The notes beneath the pieces were generated by a model. The model saw nothing but the letters and a program-made list of their open reading frames with translations. It made no database searches and was not told where the DNA came from. From Sulfurimonas sp. (GTDB lineage Bacteria; Campylobacterota; Campylobacteria; Campylobacterales; Sulfurimonadaceae): DNA of 29,372 nt. Below, one piece after another: positions 1 to 10,300 of the stretch; positions within the stretch are counted from its first letter, which is position 1, and the number at the start of each line of letters is the position of its first letter. The translations under genes and the position numbers were made by a program. The stretch lies in NCBI GenBank assembly GCA_027047745.1, contig JALTUB010000359.1, positions 1-29,372 of the forward strand. The letters are read 5' to 3'.

Positions 1-2
1 TT

Positions 3-2426
3 ATCAATGAGGTTGCAAAACTTCCAGATGGTGCAAAACTTGTTTTGATGGCTCCTTTAGTGCGTGAAAACAAAGGTGCTTATGCAGACCTAATAGAGTC
101 TCTTGTTCATAAAGGTTATGTTCGTGCGATGATAGATGGTGTAATAGTTCGTTTAGATGAGGAAATAGAACTCTCCAAGACAAAAAAACATACCATAAAA
201 GTTGTTATAGATAGAGTTGTAGTAAAAGAAGATAACAAAGAGAGAATTGCTGCTGATGTTGAAAAAGCCTTAAAAGAGAGTTATGGCGAACTAGAGATAG
301 ATATACTAAATCATGAAGAGTTAGATATTAAAAAATCAAGCATACATTATTCTGAACATAATGCTTGTTTTGATTGTAAGATTAGTTTTGAGCCATTAGA
401 ACCACTTTCATTTTCATTTAACTCACCAAAGGGAGCTTGTCCAGAGTGTGATGGTTTAGGACTTCGTTATGCTCTTGACCAAGATAAGATTATAGATCAA
501 GATTTATGTATCGAAAAGGGTGCTGTTAAAATTGTATATGGCTTTAACAAAGGCTACTATTTTACTTTTTTAAAGGGCTTTTGTGCTCATAATGAGATTG
601 ATATAAGCGTTCCATACTCGTCTCTACCTGAACATCAGAAAAAAGCGATACTTCATGGAAATATAGATGAAGTAACTTTTCTTTGGAAAAAACATGAAGT
701 GAAAAGACTTTTTCCAGGTATTATTCGTATCGCTTATGATATGTTTAAAGATGAAAAAGAGTTAGCTGACTACATGAGTGAAAAAGTTTGTAATATCTGT
801 GACTCAAATAGACTAAAAAGAGAATCTTTAGCTGTTAGGGTTGCTGATAAAGGTATATCAGACTTATTAAAAATGCCAATTGCAAAAACTTATGAATGGT
901 TTGCAAAAGATGAAAATTTTTCTCATATGAATGCACAAGACACTCAAGTTGCCGAACCGATTTTAAATGAGATTAGAGAAAGATTGTATTTTTTATATGA
1001 TGTAGGTCTTGGATATATTACACTTGGGAGAGATGCTAGAACTATTAGTGGTGGCGAGGCACAGCGTATTCGCATAGCTTCTCAGATAGGAAGTGGTTTA
1101 ACAGGTGTTTTATATGTTCTTGATGAGCCAAGCATAGGGCTTCATGAGAGAGACACACTTAAACTTATAAGAACGCTAAGAAACCTACAGGAAAAAGGAA
1201 ATAGTGTTATAGTAGTTGAACATGATAAAGAGACTATACAAAATGCTGATTTTATTGTAGATATTGGAAGTGGGGCAGGTAGATTTGGTGGTGAAGTTGT
1301 TTTTGCTGGGACACTAGATAAGCTTAAAAAAGCCAAAACTTTAACTGCTGATTATCTATATGGTAGAAAACAGATAGAGTATTTTTATAGACGAAAACAG
1401 GAAAAATTTATAGAGATTAAAAATGTAACTATAAATAATATCAAAAATTTAAACGCGAAGATTCCTCTTAATAATTTTGTTTGTATTACGGGTGTTAGTG
1501 GAAGTGGAAAGAGTTCTTTGATGCTTCAGACTCTACTTCCAACTGCTAGAGAACTTTTAAATCATGCAAGAAAAGTAAACAAAGTGGCAGGTGTTGAGAT
1601 AACAGGACTTGAAAATGTAGATAAGGTTATATACCTTGACCAAAGCCCAATAGGTAGAACTCCAAGGTCTAACCCCGCAACATATACTGGCGTAATGGAT
1701 GAGATTAGAAATCTGTTTTCACAAACAAAAGAGGCTCAAATAAGAGGATATACAACTTCAAGATTTAGTTTTAATGTAAAAGGTGGAAGATGTGAAAAGT
1801 GTCAGGGGGAAGGTGAGATAAAAATTGAGATGCATTTTCTTCCAGATATTATGGTTAAGTGTGACTCATGTCTAGGAACAAGATACAATCAGCAAACTTT
1901 AGAAGTTCTTTATAAGGGTAAAACTATATCGGATGTTTTAAACATGAGCGTTGATGAAGCCTATGAATTTTTTGCTCCTATACCTAAGATAAATCTAAAA
2001 ATGAAAACGCTTGTGGATGTAGGTTTGGGATATATCACTTTAGGACAAAATGCAACAACACTTTCTGGTGGTGAAGCTCAACGCATCAAACTCTCTAAAG
2101 AGTTAAGTCGCAAAGATACAGGAAAAACCCTTTATATCTTAGATGAACCTACAACAGGATTGCATTTTGCAGATGTAGATAGATTGACTTCAGTATTGCA
2201 TAAATTTGTTGAACTTGGAAACAGCATGTTGATTATTGAGCATAATTTAGATATGATTAAAAACGCAGACTATATAGTCGATATGGGTCCAGAGGGTGGT
2301 TCTGGAGGTGGTTTGATAATCGCTGAGGGAACACCTGAAGAAGTTGCAGATACACATGAAAAAACAGGCTCTTTTACTGGTGAGTATCTTAAAAAAGAGC
2401 TTTTATTACATAATACAGGAGCATAA
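3..2426 (+). CDS. uvrA: UvrA, excinuclease ABC subunit A (5' end cut by window)
   Basis: DNA-damage recognition ATPase of the UvrABC nucleotide excision repair system; it works as a dimer that loads UvrB. The reading frame is open from base 3, so the gene is truncated only by the window edge. About 807 residues are visible, and roughly 135-150 N-terminal residues including the first Walker A are missing compared with a typical protein of about 940. The first zinc module lies near 366-449 (CFDC...CPEC). The first ABC signature (ISGGEAQR) is near 1044. The second Walker A (GVSGSGKSS) is at 1491-1517, the second zinc module (CEKC...CDSC) starts at 1791, and the second signature (LSGGEAQR) and Walker B (LYILDEPT) lie at about 2061-2155. 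All key motifs after the truncation are intact. Its 3' end carries the Shine-Dalgarno sequence of the next gene. Confidence 0.97.
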   Translation: MNEVAKLPDGAKLVLMAPLVRENKGAYADLIESLVHKGYVRAMIDGVIVRLDEEIELSKTKKHTIKVVIDRVVVKEDNKERIAADVEKALKESYGELEIDILNHEELDIKKSSIHYSEHNACFDCKISFEPLEPLSFSFNSPKGACPECDGLGLRYALDQDKIIDQDLCIEKGAVKIVYGFNKGYYFTFLKGFCAHNEIDISVPYSSLPEHQKKAILHGNIDEVTFLWKKHEVKRLFPGIIRIAYDMFKDEKELADYMSEKVCNICDSNRLKRESLAVRVADKGISDLLKMPIAKTYEWFAKDENFSHMNAQDTQVAEPILNEIRERLYFLYDVGLGYITLGRDARTISGGEAQRIRIASQIGSGLTGVLYVLDEPSIGLHERDTLKLIRTLRNLQEKGNSVIVVEHDKETIQNADFIVDIGSGAGRFGGEVVFAGTLDKLKKAKTLTADYLYGRKQIEYFYRRKQEKFIEIKNVTINNIKNLNAKIPLNNFVCITGVSGSGKSSLMLQTLLPTARELLNHARKVNKVAGVEITGLENVDKVIYLDQSPIGRTPRSNPATYTGVMDEIRNLFSQTKEAQIRGYTTSRFSFNVKGGRCEKCQGEGEIKIEMHFLPDIMVKCDSCLGTRYNQQTLEVLYKGKTISDVLNMSVDEAYEFFAPIPKINLKMKTLVDVGLGYITLGQNATTLSGGEAQRIKLSKELSRKDTGKTLYILDEPTTGLHFADVDRLTSVLHKFVELGNSMLIIEHNLDMIKNADYIVDMGPEGGSGGGLIIAEGTPEEVADTHEKTGSFTGEYLKKELLLHNTGA

Positions 2427-2428
2427 AG

Positions 2429-2860
2429 ATGAAAAAATATTTATATATTGCCTTAAGCACTACAGTTTTAATAACTGGTTGTGCAACAAACAGTGGGCCA
2501 GAATATGATGGTGCAAATTACCAACAGATAAAAAGATATGATACTGGAGTTGTAACAAAAAGCAGACCTGCAGTTATATCAGACAGTGGGATAGGTAAAT
2601 TTTTAGGTGCTGTTGTTGGTGCTGTTTTAGGCTCAACTTTAGGGCAGGGAAATGGTACAACTTTAACAACTCTAGGTGGTGGTTTAGTTGGTGCTTATGC
2701 AGGTAATGAGATTGCCAAAGCAAATGCTCAAGAGTTAACTATCTCTTTAGACAATGGTGAAAATGTTGTTGTGGTTATAAAAGGCAATAAAATCCATACT
2801 GGAGATCGTGTTAAAATCATAAAAGACGGAAATAAGGTCGATCAAGTAGATAGAATATAA
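2429..2860 (+). CDS. Glycine-zipper outer-membrane lipoprotein (SlyB/17 kDa antigen-like)
   Basis: The 143-residue product starts with a lipoprotein signal peptide: a KK charge, a hydrophobic stretch and the lipobox LITGC with Cys18 as the acylated residue. Residues about 54-93 form a glycine-zipper membrane segment with regularly spaced glycines (GKFLGAVVGAVLGSTLG, then GGGLVGAYAG). A short beta-rich, soluble tail follows (residues 102-143). This architecture is that of the SlyB/Pcp and Rickettsia 17 kDa antigen type of outer-membrane lipoproteins, whose exact role is generally unclear (envelope integrity). The ATG lies 2 nt after the uvrA stop, with AGGAG at 2417-2421 inside the uvrA end, so translation is probably coupled. 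The function of this member is unknown; family assignment by pattern only. Confidence 0.85.
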   Translation: MKKYLYIALSTTVLITGCATNSGPEYDGANYQQIKRYDTGVVTKSRPAVISDSGIGKFLGAVVGAVLGSTLGQGNGTTLTTLGGGLVGAYAGNEIAKANAQELTISLDNGENVVVVIKGNKIHTGDRVKIIKDGNKVDQVDRI

Positions 2861-2868
2861 TCAAGCAC

Positions 2869-3384
2869 CTATCTATCTATAATGTCATAATCTTTAGGAA
2901 TTATCGGTATAAATATCGTCTTAGAGATATGCACATTTTTTTTCTGATTGCTAAATAAAATATTAACACTATTTTCAAACTCATCTTTGTATGATATTGA
3001 AGTGATTAAACTATTTTTGATTTTTATAAGATACTTAGTGTTATCTATAGATGCTATGTAATTGTTTTTTGAAATCTCTTTAGCATTGTTTATTATTTTT
3101 AAGAAATCAAAATCAAGTGAGACTCTTCTGATGATTACTTGTTCTATTTCAGGTTCTATGATAGTTATTTTACGAGGGTTTATGTAGATGCTTTTTTTCA
3201 TAGGAGTTTTATATTCCCATAAAACATATCTTGGACTTAAAGCTTTAAGATGACCACTATATTTAAGTTTTTTCCCATGTTCATCTGTAACAACTTGTTT
3301 AAAATCTGCATCAAATGACTTGGTATCTATCAAAGCGGCAAAACTAAACTTAAACATCAACAACAAAAACATAATAACTTTCAT
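2869..3384 (-). CDS. lolA: LolA, periplasmic outer-membrane lipoprotein carrier
   Basis: Periplasmic chaperone that receives lipoproteins from the inner-membrane Lol ABC transporter and carries them to the outer membrane. The 171-residue product begins with a Sec signal peptide (MKVIMFLLLMFKFSFA, cleavage probably after Ala16). The mature part starts with FDADFKQ, followed by the SGHLKALSPRYVLWEY strand typical of LolA (F-x-Q, then G-x-l-x-a-P-x-x-x-r-W). An AAAGAG ribosome site lies just upstream of the ATG. The gene is divergent from secA and is followed after secA by a Lol-type permease, a grouping I recall from Campylobacter. The gene converges on the lipoprotein gene with an 8-nt gap. 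The sequence is divergent, so the family call rests partly on context. Confidence 0.85.
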   Translation of the reverse strand: MKVIMFLLLMFKFSFAALIDTKSFDADFKQVVTDEHGKKLKYSGHLKALSPRYVLWEYKTPMKKSIYINPRKITIIEPEIEQVIIRRVSLDFDFLKIINNAKEISKNNYIASIDNTKYLIKIKNSLITSISYKDEFENSVNILFSNQKKNVHISKTIFIPIIPKDYDIIDR

Positions 3385-3404
3385 GACAACTCTTTTTTTT
3401 CTGA

Positions 3405-3410
3405 ATTATA
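3405..3410 (-). promoter_or_regulatory. Possible -10 box for lolA
   Basis: On the minus strand this reads TATAAT, about 21 nt upstream of the lolA ATG. No convincing -35 hexamer is seen at the usual distance, which is common for sigma-70 promoters in this phylum. The implied leader is very short (about 14 nt). Weak call in an AT-rich region. Confidence 0.3.
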
Positions 3411-3422
3411 ACTAAGCAACTG

Positions 3423-3450
3423 TTTACATATTGTTTAATATCAATATAAT
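3423..3450 (+). promoter_or_regulatory. Probable sigma-70 promoter for secA
   Basis: TTTACA at 3423-3428 and a perfect TATAAT at 3445-3450 are separated by 16 bp and point toward secA. The start site would lie near 3457, giving a leader of about 95 nt before the ATG at 3552. The leader contains two short palindromes. Assigned by consensus only. Confidence 0.45.
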
Positions 3451-3492
3451 AATTTAACTAAGTCTTTGTTAATACTATAAGATAATGATAAA

Positions 3493-3534
3493 TATGATAA
3501 AATCATAATAATTTAAATATTTACTATATAGTAA
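3493..3534. promoter_or_regulatory. Two short palindromes in the secA leader
   Basis: A 6+3+6 inverted repeat, TATGAT-AAA-ATCATA, is at 3493-3507. A perfect 14-bp palindrome, TTACTATATAGTAA, is at 3521-3534 and ends 17 nt before the secA start. They could be operator half-sites or small leader hairpins. In such AT-rich DNA, chance palindromes of this size are not rare. Confidence 0.3.
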
Positions 3535-3551
3535 TTTATACAAGGTTGATA

Positions 3552-6128
3552 ATGTTACAAACATTTATGGGAAAGGTTTTTGGTACTTCTAATGACCGTG
3601 AATTAAAAAAATATGCTGATAGAGTTGAAAAAATAAACTCTTTAGAGAGCAAATATGAATCTCTTAGTGATGATGAACTTAAAGAAGAATTTTTAAAACT
3701 TAAACAGAGTGTTTTAGATAAAGAAAAAACTTTAAATAATGTACTAGAACACTCTTTTGCAATAACAAGAGAAGCTAGTAAAAGAGTTCTAGGCATGAGA
3801 CATTTTGATGTTCAGCTTGTTGGTGGTATGACTCTTCATGAGGGTCGTATAGCAGAGATGAAAACAGGTGAGGGTAAAACACTCGTAGCAACACTAGCTA
3901 TCGTTTTAAATGCAATGGAAGGAAGAGGTGTGCATCTTGTAACTGTGAATGACTATCTAGCTTCTCGTGATGCTAATGAAATGGGGGCTTTATATAATTT
4001 TCTCGGGTTTAGTGTAGGAAGAATTTTAGAAGATGCAAATAACCCAGCTGCAAAAAAAGAGGCTTATGCTGCTGATATTACTTACGGTACAAACAATGAG
4101 TTTGGTTTTGATTATCTTAGAGATAACATGAGCTATACAAAAGATGAAATAGCACAAAGAGAGCATAGATTTGTAATAGTTGATGAAGTTGACTCTATTT
4201 TGATAGATGAAGCAAGAACACCACTAATCATTTCAGGTCCAACAAACAGAAAAATGCAAGACTATTCAGATGCAAATGAGATAGCACTTAAATTAGAAAA
4301 AGAGAAACACTTTACTGTAGATGAAAAAGATAAAGTTATCTTGATCACAGAAGATGGAATTACAAAAGCTGAAGAGTTGTTTGGTATAGAAAACTTATAC
4401 AGTGCTGAAAATTCATCTCTTCCTCATATCCTTGATCAGGCACTTAAAGCAAATTACCTTTTTGAAAAAGATGTTGATTATGTTGTAAACAGTGGTGAAG
4501 TTGTTATAGTTGATGAGTTCACAGGACGACTTAGTGAAGGAAGAAGATTTTCAGAAGGTCTTCATCAAGCCCTAGAAGCAAAAGAGAGAGTTGAGATAAA
4601 AGAAGAGACTCAAACTTTAGCAGATATTACTTTCCAAAACTATTTTAGGATGTATGATAAGTTAGCTGGTATGACTGGTACTGCAGAGACAGAAGCAACA
4701 GAGTTTGCAGAGATTTACAACCTTGATGTTGTCTCAATTCCTACAAATATACCAATCGCTAGACAAGACTTAAATGACTTAATTTACAAAACAGAAGATG
4801 AGAAATTTTCTGCAGTTATAGAGACAATTAAGAAGTTATCCAAGACAGGACAACCGATATTGATAGGTACAGCTTCTATTGAAAAATCAGAGTTATTGCA
4901 CAGTGTCTTAAAAAGTGAAAAGATAGCCCATACTGTGTTAAATGCAAAAAATCATGAGCAAGAGGGTGAGATTATCAAATCTGCAGGAGCAAAAGGTGCT
5001 GTTACTATTGCTACAAATATGGCTGGTCGTGGTGTTGATATTAAAGTAAATGATGAAGTTAAGGCTCTTGGTGGTTTATATATTATAGGTACAGAAAGAC
5101 ATGAAAATCGTCGTATAGATAATCAGCTTCGTGGTAGAAGTGGTCGTCAAGGTGATGCAGGTACAACGCAATTTTACCTTTCATTAGAAGATAATTTACT
5201 TAGAATCTTTGGAAGTGATAAGATAAAATCAATCATGGAAAGACTGGGTGTTGAAGATGGTGAGTATATAGAATCTAAAATGGTTACTCGTGCAGTTGAA
5301 AAAGCTCAGAAAAAAGTTGAAAACATGCACTATGAAGGTCGTAAACAGATTGTTGAGTATGATGATGTAGCTAATGAGCAAAGAAAAATTGTTTATAAAT
5401 TTAGAGCGCAACTACTTAGCGAAGATTATAATATTGATAAGAAGATAAATGAAGTAAGAGAAGAGTATGTAACTCATATTTTACAAAGACTTGGTATATA
5501 TGATGGTGGTAGTAAAGAGGACTTTAACATAGATGGAGTTAAAGAAGTTTTAAAAGAAGAGATTAATTTTGACCTTGATTTAGAGACTATTAAAGAGTTA
5601 GAATATGAAAACATCTTATCAAAAGTCACACAACTTATAAAAACATCGTATGATAACAAAATGAGTGTTTTAGAAGAAGATATGCGTTCAGAAATAGAAA
5701 AAGAGTTCTATCTTAAAGAGTTAGACAGTGCTTGGAGAGAACATCTATATGCTATGGATAACATGAAAACTGGTATCAGACTTCGTGCTTACAACCAAAA
5801 AGATCCACTTGTTGAGTATAAAAAAGAGAGTTTTAATCTTTTTAGACTTTTAGTAAATGATATAAAATTTAATGCTATTAAAACACTACATATCATCGAG
5901 TTTAAAATGGAATCTCCAGAAGATGAAGCACAAAGATTAGCAGATGAGTTAAAAGCAAAACAAGAGCTAGATGCTGCAGTTATGCAGTTTAATCACACTC
6001 AAGAAGATGAAGAAGTGGTTTCTAAAAAGAAGGTAGCTCGTAATGACCCTTGTCCTTGTGGAAGTGGCAAAAAGTATAAACAGTGCTGTGGTAAAAGTGG
6101 TCCTAAAAAAGGTACTTTTGCTTCTTGA
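3552..6128 (+). CDS. secA: SecA, preprotein translocase ATPase
   Basis: Motor ATPase that drives precursor proteins through SecYEG. The 858-residue product has the whole family architecture. Walker A (MKTGEGKT) is at residues 103-110 and the DEVD Walker B at 211-214, followed by the SILIDEARTPLIISGP segment. The preprotein-crosslinking region comes next, then the second motor domain with NMAGRGVDI and RGRSGRQGD, the helical scaffold/wing, and a C-terminal zinc-binding SEC-C tail with Cys834, Cys836, Cys845 and Cys846. I prefer the ATG at 3552 (MLQTFMGK) to the in-frame TTG at 3546, because AAGG at 3542-3545 would abut the TTG but sits 6 nt from the ATG. Downstream, its stop codon overlaps the start of the Lol-type permease. 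Confidence 0.97.
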   Translation: MLQTFMGKVFGTSNDRELKKYADRVEKINSLESKYESLSDDELKEEFLKLKQSVLDKEKTLNNVLEHSFAITREASKRVLGMRHFDVQLVGGMTLHEGRIAEMKTGEGKTLVATLAIVLNAMEGRGVHLVTVNDYLASRDANEMGALYNFLGFSVGRILEDANNPAAKKEAYAADITYGTNNEFGFDYLRDNMSYTKDEIAQREHRFVIVDEVDSILIDEARTPLIISGPTNRKMQDYSDANEIALKLEKEKHFTVDEKDKVILITEDGITKAEELFGIENLYSAENSSLPHILDQALKANYLFEKDVDYVVNSGEVVIVDEFTGRLSEGRRFSEGLHQALEAKERVEIKEETQTLADITFQNYFRMYDKLAGMTGTAETEATEFAEIYNLDVVSIPTNIPIARQDLNDLIYKTEDEKFSAVIETIKKLSKTGQPILIGTASIEKSELLHSVLKSEKIAHTVLNAKNHEQEGEIIKSAGAKGAVTIATNMAGRGVDIKVNDEVKALGGLYIIGTERHENRRIDNQLRGRSGRQGDAGTTQFYLSLEDNLLRIFGSDKIKSIMERLGVEDGEYIESKMVTRAVEKAQKKVENMHYEGRKQIVEYDDVANEQRKIVYKFRAQLLSEDYNIDKKINEVREEYVTHILQRLGIYDGGSKEDFNIDGVKEVLKEEINFDLDLETIKELEYENILSKVTQLIKTSYDNKMSVLEEDMRSEIEKEFYLKELDSAWREHLYAMDNMKTGIRLRAYNQKDPLVEYKKESFNLFRLLVNDIKFNAIKTLHIIEFKMESPEDEAQRLADELKAKQELDAAVMQFNHTQEDEEVVSKKKVARNDPCPCGSGKKYKQCCGKSGPKKGTFAS

Positions 6129-7327
6129 AAAATTCCATAGTTAGCTATCTGGTAAAAAGATTTTTAAGGTTTGATAAGGATCAGCCTTTTATCTTTTTAT
6201 CAGCACTTCTTGCATTTTTAGGTATCACTTTAGGTGTAACTGTACTTCTTGTCGCTATGGCTCTCATGAATGGTTTTGATAAAGAGTTTAAAGATAAACT
6301 TACTGTCATGAACTATCCTCTAACTATCCTTCCTAAATTTTATGGAGCTGTTAATGAAAACTTGCTTATTGATTTAGAATCAAAATTTAAAAATTTAAAA
6401 TTTAGTCCATATATCCAATCTTCAATCATGACAAGAAGTGGTTCAAAACTAGAAGGTGGTTATCTTTTTGGGGTTAATTTTAAAGATGAAGCTAGAGTAA
6501 ATAAAGTTTTGTCAAAAGCTATAAAAAAGCACAAGTTTCATAAATTTGATGTCATAATAGGTAAGAGCTTAAAAGATGAATTTGACTTGGCTTATGATGA
6601 TAGATTGATGTTTATATTTACAAAGGTTGATGCTAGTGGTTTATCTATGACACCAAAAGTCAAACGCTTTAAAGTAAAATCTTTTTTTGATTCAGGTTTA
6701 ACAGCTTATGATAAAGCATATAGTTATACCTCTTTGAGGTCACTTCAAACCATACTGCATATACCATACAACCAATATGATGGAATACATATATTTTCAA
6801 ATAATCCGAGAAAAGATATTGGAAAAATCAAAGAATTTTTACCAATTACTACTACTGTCAAAGGTTGGTGGGAAGACAATGTAAACTTTTTTGCTGCCTT
6901 AGAGATGGAAAAGTCATCACTCTTTATAGTTTTGATGTTGATTATTTTAATCGCTTCCATCAATATAATATCTTCTCTTTTGATGACTGTCATGAATAGA
7001 AGAGGTGAAATAGCACTACTTCTCTCTTTGGGTGCAACAAGCATTGAAATCAAAAAAGTATTTTTATATCTTGGTATTGTGATAGGAATAGGTGGTATTT
7101 TAGCTGGAACTATACTTGGGCTAAGTGGTATATGGGTCTTAGGTACTTTTGATATTGTATCTTTACCAAAAGATGTTTACCCTACAACTACTTTGCCATT
7201 AGATTTAAGTTTGCAAGACTTCTTTTTGATAATAGGTGGTGCTTTTGTGATTGTAGTAGCATCATCATACTATCCTGCAAAAAAAGCTAGTGAAGTTGAT
7301 ATTTTAACTGTGTTAAGAAACGAGTAG
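6125..7327 (+). CDS. LolC/LolE-family lipoprotein-releasing ABC transporter permease (FtsX/MacB fold)
   Basis: Inner-membrane permease predicted to extract lipoproteins for LolA. The 400-residue product has one N-terminal helix (about 21-48), a large periplasmic domain (about 50-262), and three C-terminal helices (about 264-290, 312-340 and 366-384). NRRGEIALLLSLGAT follows helix 2, and the protein ends in VDILTVLR, all typical of LolC/LolE. The frame has an upstream stop at 6104, and TTG at 6125 is the only early start codon. That TTG overlaps the secA TGA (TTGA), so translation is probably coupled to secA. AGG at 6110-6112 is 12 nt away, a long spacing. No LolD ATPase or second permease is in the window, so whether it acts as a homodimer or LolC/LolE-like partner cannot be said. 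Confidence 0.85.
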   Translation: MKNSIVSYLVKRFLRFDKDQPFIFLSALLAFLGITLGVTVLLVAMALMNGFDKEFKDKLTVMNYPLTILPKFYGAVNENLLIDLESKFKNLKFSPYIQSSIMTRSGSKLEGGYLFGVNFKDEARVNKVLSKAIKKHKFHKFDVIIGKSLKDEFDLAYDDRLMFIFTKVDASGLSMTPKVKRFKVKSFFDSGLTAYDKAYSYTSLRSLQTILHIPYNQYDGIHIFSNNPRKDIGKIKEFLPITTTVKGWWEDNVNFFAALEMEKSSLFIVLMLIILIASINIISSLLMTVMNRRGEIALLLSLGATSIEIKKVFLYLGIVIGIGGILAGTILGLSGIWVLGTFDIVSLPKDVYPTTTLPLDLSLQDFFLIIGGAFVIVVASSYYPAKKASEVDILTVLRNE

Positions 7328-10300
7328 CTATTTAGTTTTATTGTCTTTGCTTTTAAAAAGCTCATAAGGAAGAAGCAGAGTTCTTTTGATGATATTAAAA
7401 GGGGCGACAATAATATCTTTAGCTATCATTGATTTTACATCAGGATTTGATAATTTACCAGTGATATGAAGAGTTGTTGATATGGAATCCTTATCAAGTA
7501 AAATATAACCAACAATAGGTATCTTAGAGATACTGCTTCCTAAATCAGTTTTTAGATTTAGATTTATATCTACTTTGTCATCTTTAATATCTGCAATACC
7601 TTTTCCAATAATATCAATCTCTTTAGAATCAACAAACAAATCTGAAATATTAAATATTTCATCTTTTGCATGAAACTTTGCATAAGAAGTATTTACTTTT
7701 AGTCCATTTTTATTATATCCAGGAAGAGAAAATGTCATTAAAGATGGAACAGTATTGATAAATGCCAATACATTGTTAAGTAGTTTGTACTCAAGAACTG
7801 TTGTGTTGTTAATGTAAATTACTCCTGCATAGTCATTTAGTGTTCCTTTTACTGAAAATTCTAACTCTCCACCCTTAAACTTAGATAGTGAAAATATATT
7901 TTCCATAAACACATCATTAAATTTACTTCCGTACAGATGAAAAGTTTTATCTTTTAGCTTAAAACCAGCTGTTCCATTTCTGTATTTTAATTGTGCAGTT
8001 GTAATTTTATTGTGATACTGCAATTTGACATTGTCTGCAATAATTTTTCTATTGTTTCCAAGGTAAAAGTAAATATTATTTGCATCTAGTAGTATATTCG
8101 TTTTACTATTGGAAGTATTATTATCTAGTATTTTAAGGTCATTAACCATCCTAATAACTTCAGGAACATTAATAGCACTATTTTTCATGTTAATATTGAT
8201 ATTATTGTCAATAGCTATATCAATTTTTTTATTAACATTTACTTCTATTTTTTTATCAATTATTTTACCATTCAATATATATTTTTTCACTGATTTGTCA
8301 TTTATAATTAAAAACTTATAATCATAAGCTATTTTTGCTTGAAAATTTATATCTTTTCTGTTGTGATATTTGTAGATAGTAGCACTTCCATGATTTAGTT
8401 TTAAATCCTGCAGATATTTAGACCCTTTGGCTATTTTGCTCAATGAATTAAGTTTTAGTTTCCATCTGTTTTTATTAAATTTAAGTTTTGCTGCTAAATC
8501 ATCAGAATATACAGTAGTAGAGTTTGAATCATGTTGAAATAAAAAATGAAGATTTTTATCTAGATATATAGTGTTTTTGTCTTTTTTTATACGAAGATAT
8601 GCTAAATCAATACTATTTGTTTTTTTGCCCATTTTATAAATAAAATTTATTTTTGTAGAGAGTAAACTATCAACATCTAAATAAGTGTCTTTTATAAGAA
8701 AATAATCCTTACTTATCTTAGCAGTTGCATTTCTCAGGCTAACATCTTCATCATTGACATTAAATGATATTTTATTGTCTGAATGTATTGTTAAGTTTCC
8801 ATCATATAATATTTTAAAATTTGTACTAGATCCATTTAGTTGAATATTTTTATACTTAAATTTAAGTATATCTGAACTCAAAGAAGCTCTTTCTCTTTTT
8901 AGGTCTATATTACCTTGTATATACCCTTTTAGCATATTGGGAACATTAAAAAGAGTTGTTGGTATGTTTAATACTAGGTCATTAAGGTCAAAAGGAAGAG
9001 TGATTGCATCCATTGTCAAAATAGTATCATTATATCTCCAAAGAGATTTCTCAACATATATTTTATCTTTTATGGGATTCATTTCATAAGTTATTTTTAA
9101 AGGAAGTTTATCGAGTGAGACTTTTTTATTTGCCAACTCAATTTTATCTATATTAAAAACAATACTACCTTTTGAAGTATGTGCATTATAAACTGCATCT
9201 ACTTTTGCAGTTGCAATATCTTTATAAGTCACTTTCATCTTGTGTATATCTATGTCGTAGTTATTTAGTTTTATAGTTGCATTATAGATGTCAGCATTTA
9301 TGCCAAGATAGTCAAAGTTTGCCTTTGGTGTAAAAAACTCTCCTTTTGCATTTACCTTTATAGTTCTAAGTGCTACTTCTAATGTAAGGTTCGTTTTTAC
9401 CTTGCCCGTATGCTGTAAAAATGGAAGTTTAATCTTGTATGCTTTTAAAATATGAAGCATGTCTTTATTTAAAATACCATCAAAAAGCAGGTGTAGCGTT
9501 AAAAGTTCATCCCTTTTTGTGAAGTCAATTTTGAGCCAACTTTTATCTAAAAATTGTCCATAAGAGTAAGTGTTTTTAGGTCTTATAAAAAGTACACCAT
9601 TTTTAAACTCTAAATTAGTAAGAGTTGTATGAACAGAGTCGAGTTTGGTATTGTAAGTATAGTTTAGTTTGTGAAGAGTGATCTCTGCATACAGGTTTTT
9701 TAAACTATCTTTTAAATTGTTTAAGTCCACAAAACCTTTGAAGCTTTTAATAGTAGCATACTTCATATCTATAGCATCTAAAGCCCAAAATTTAACTCCT
9801 TTTGGAAGGTTGAAACTATCCATAAGATATTTTATACTTTTAATATCTTTTTTACTGCTAAGTTTATAAATAAGTTTTTCATCGCTTAATTTAGCAAATA
9901 TATCTGCTCTCAAGTCATTATTTACATTAATATTTAGTTTAGTATAAAGTGAAAACTTTTTGTTGTCGAAAAATATATCGCCTTTTAAATCAATATTTCT
10001 TTTTAGAGATTTTAAATTTTCTATGTGAAAGATTGAGATATTTTTTTGTTTTGATAACTTAGCTTTAAGGGTAAAAGAGGGTGATGACATTGTTAGAAAA
10101 CCAGAACCATCTTTGTGATAAAGAAAACTTCCTGTTGCATCACCAATAACTGCTTTTTCAACCACAATATTACCAATCCATTCATCATAATGAGAGAGTA
10201 AGGATAGTTGTTTTTTAAGCGTTTTTTGATTTATTTCATGATGGGTATTTGATTTTTTATCAATTATCTTTAGTGTTTGTATTGAAACATCTATTTTTTC

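Noticed and set aside
2847..2875. TAGATAG...CTATCTA inverted repeat between the lipoprotein gene and lolA
   Set aside because: Seven mostly A-T pairs with a 15-base loop and no T run on either strand; too weak for a bidirectional terminator.
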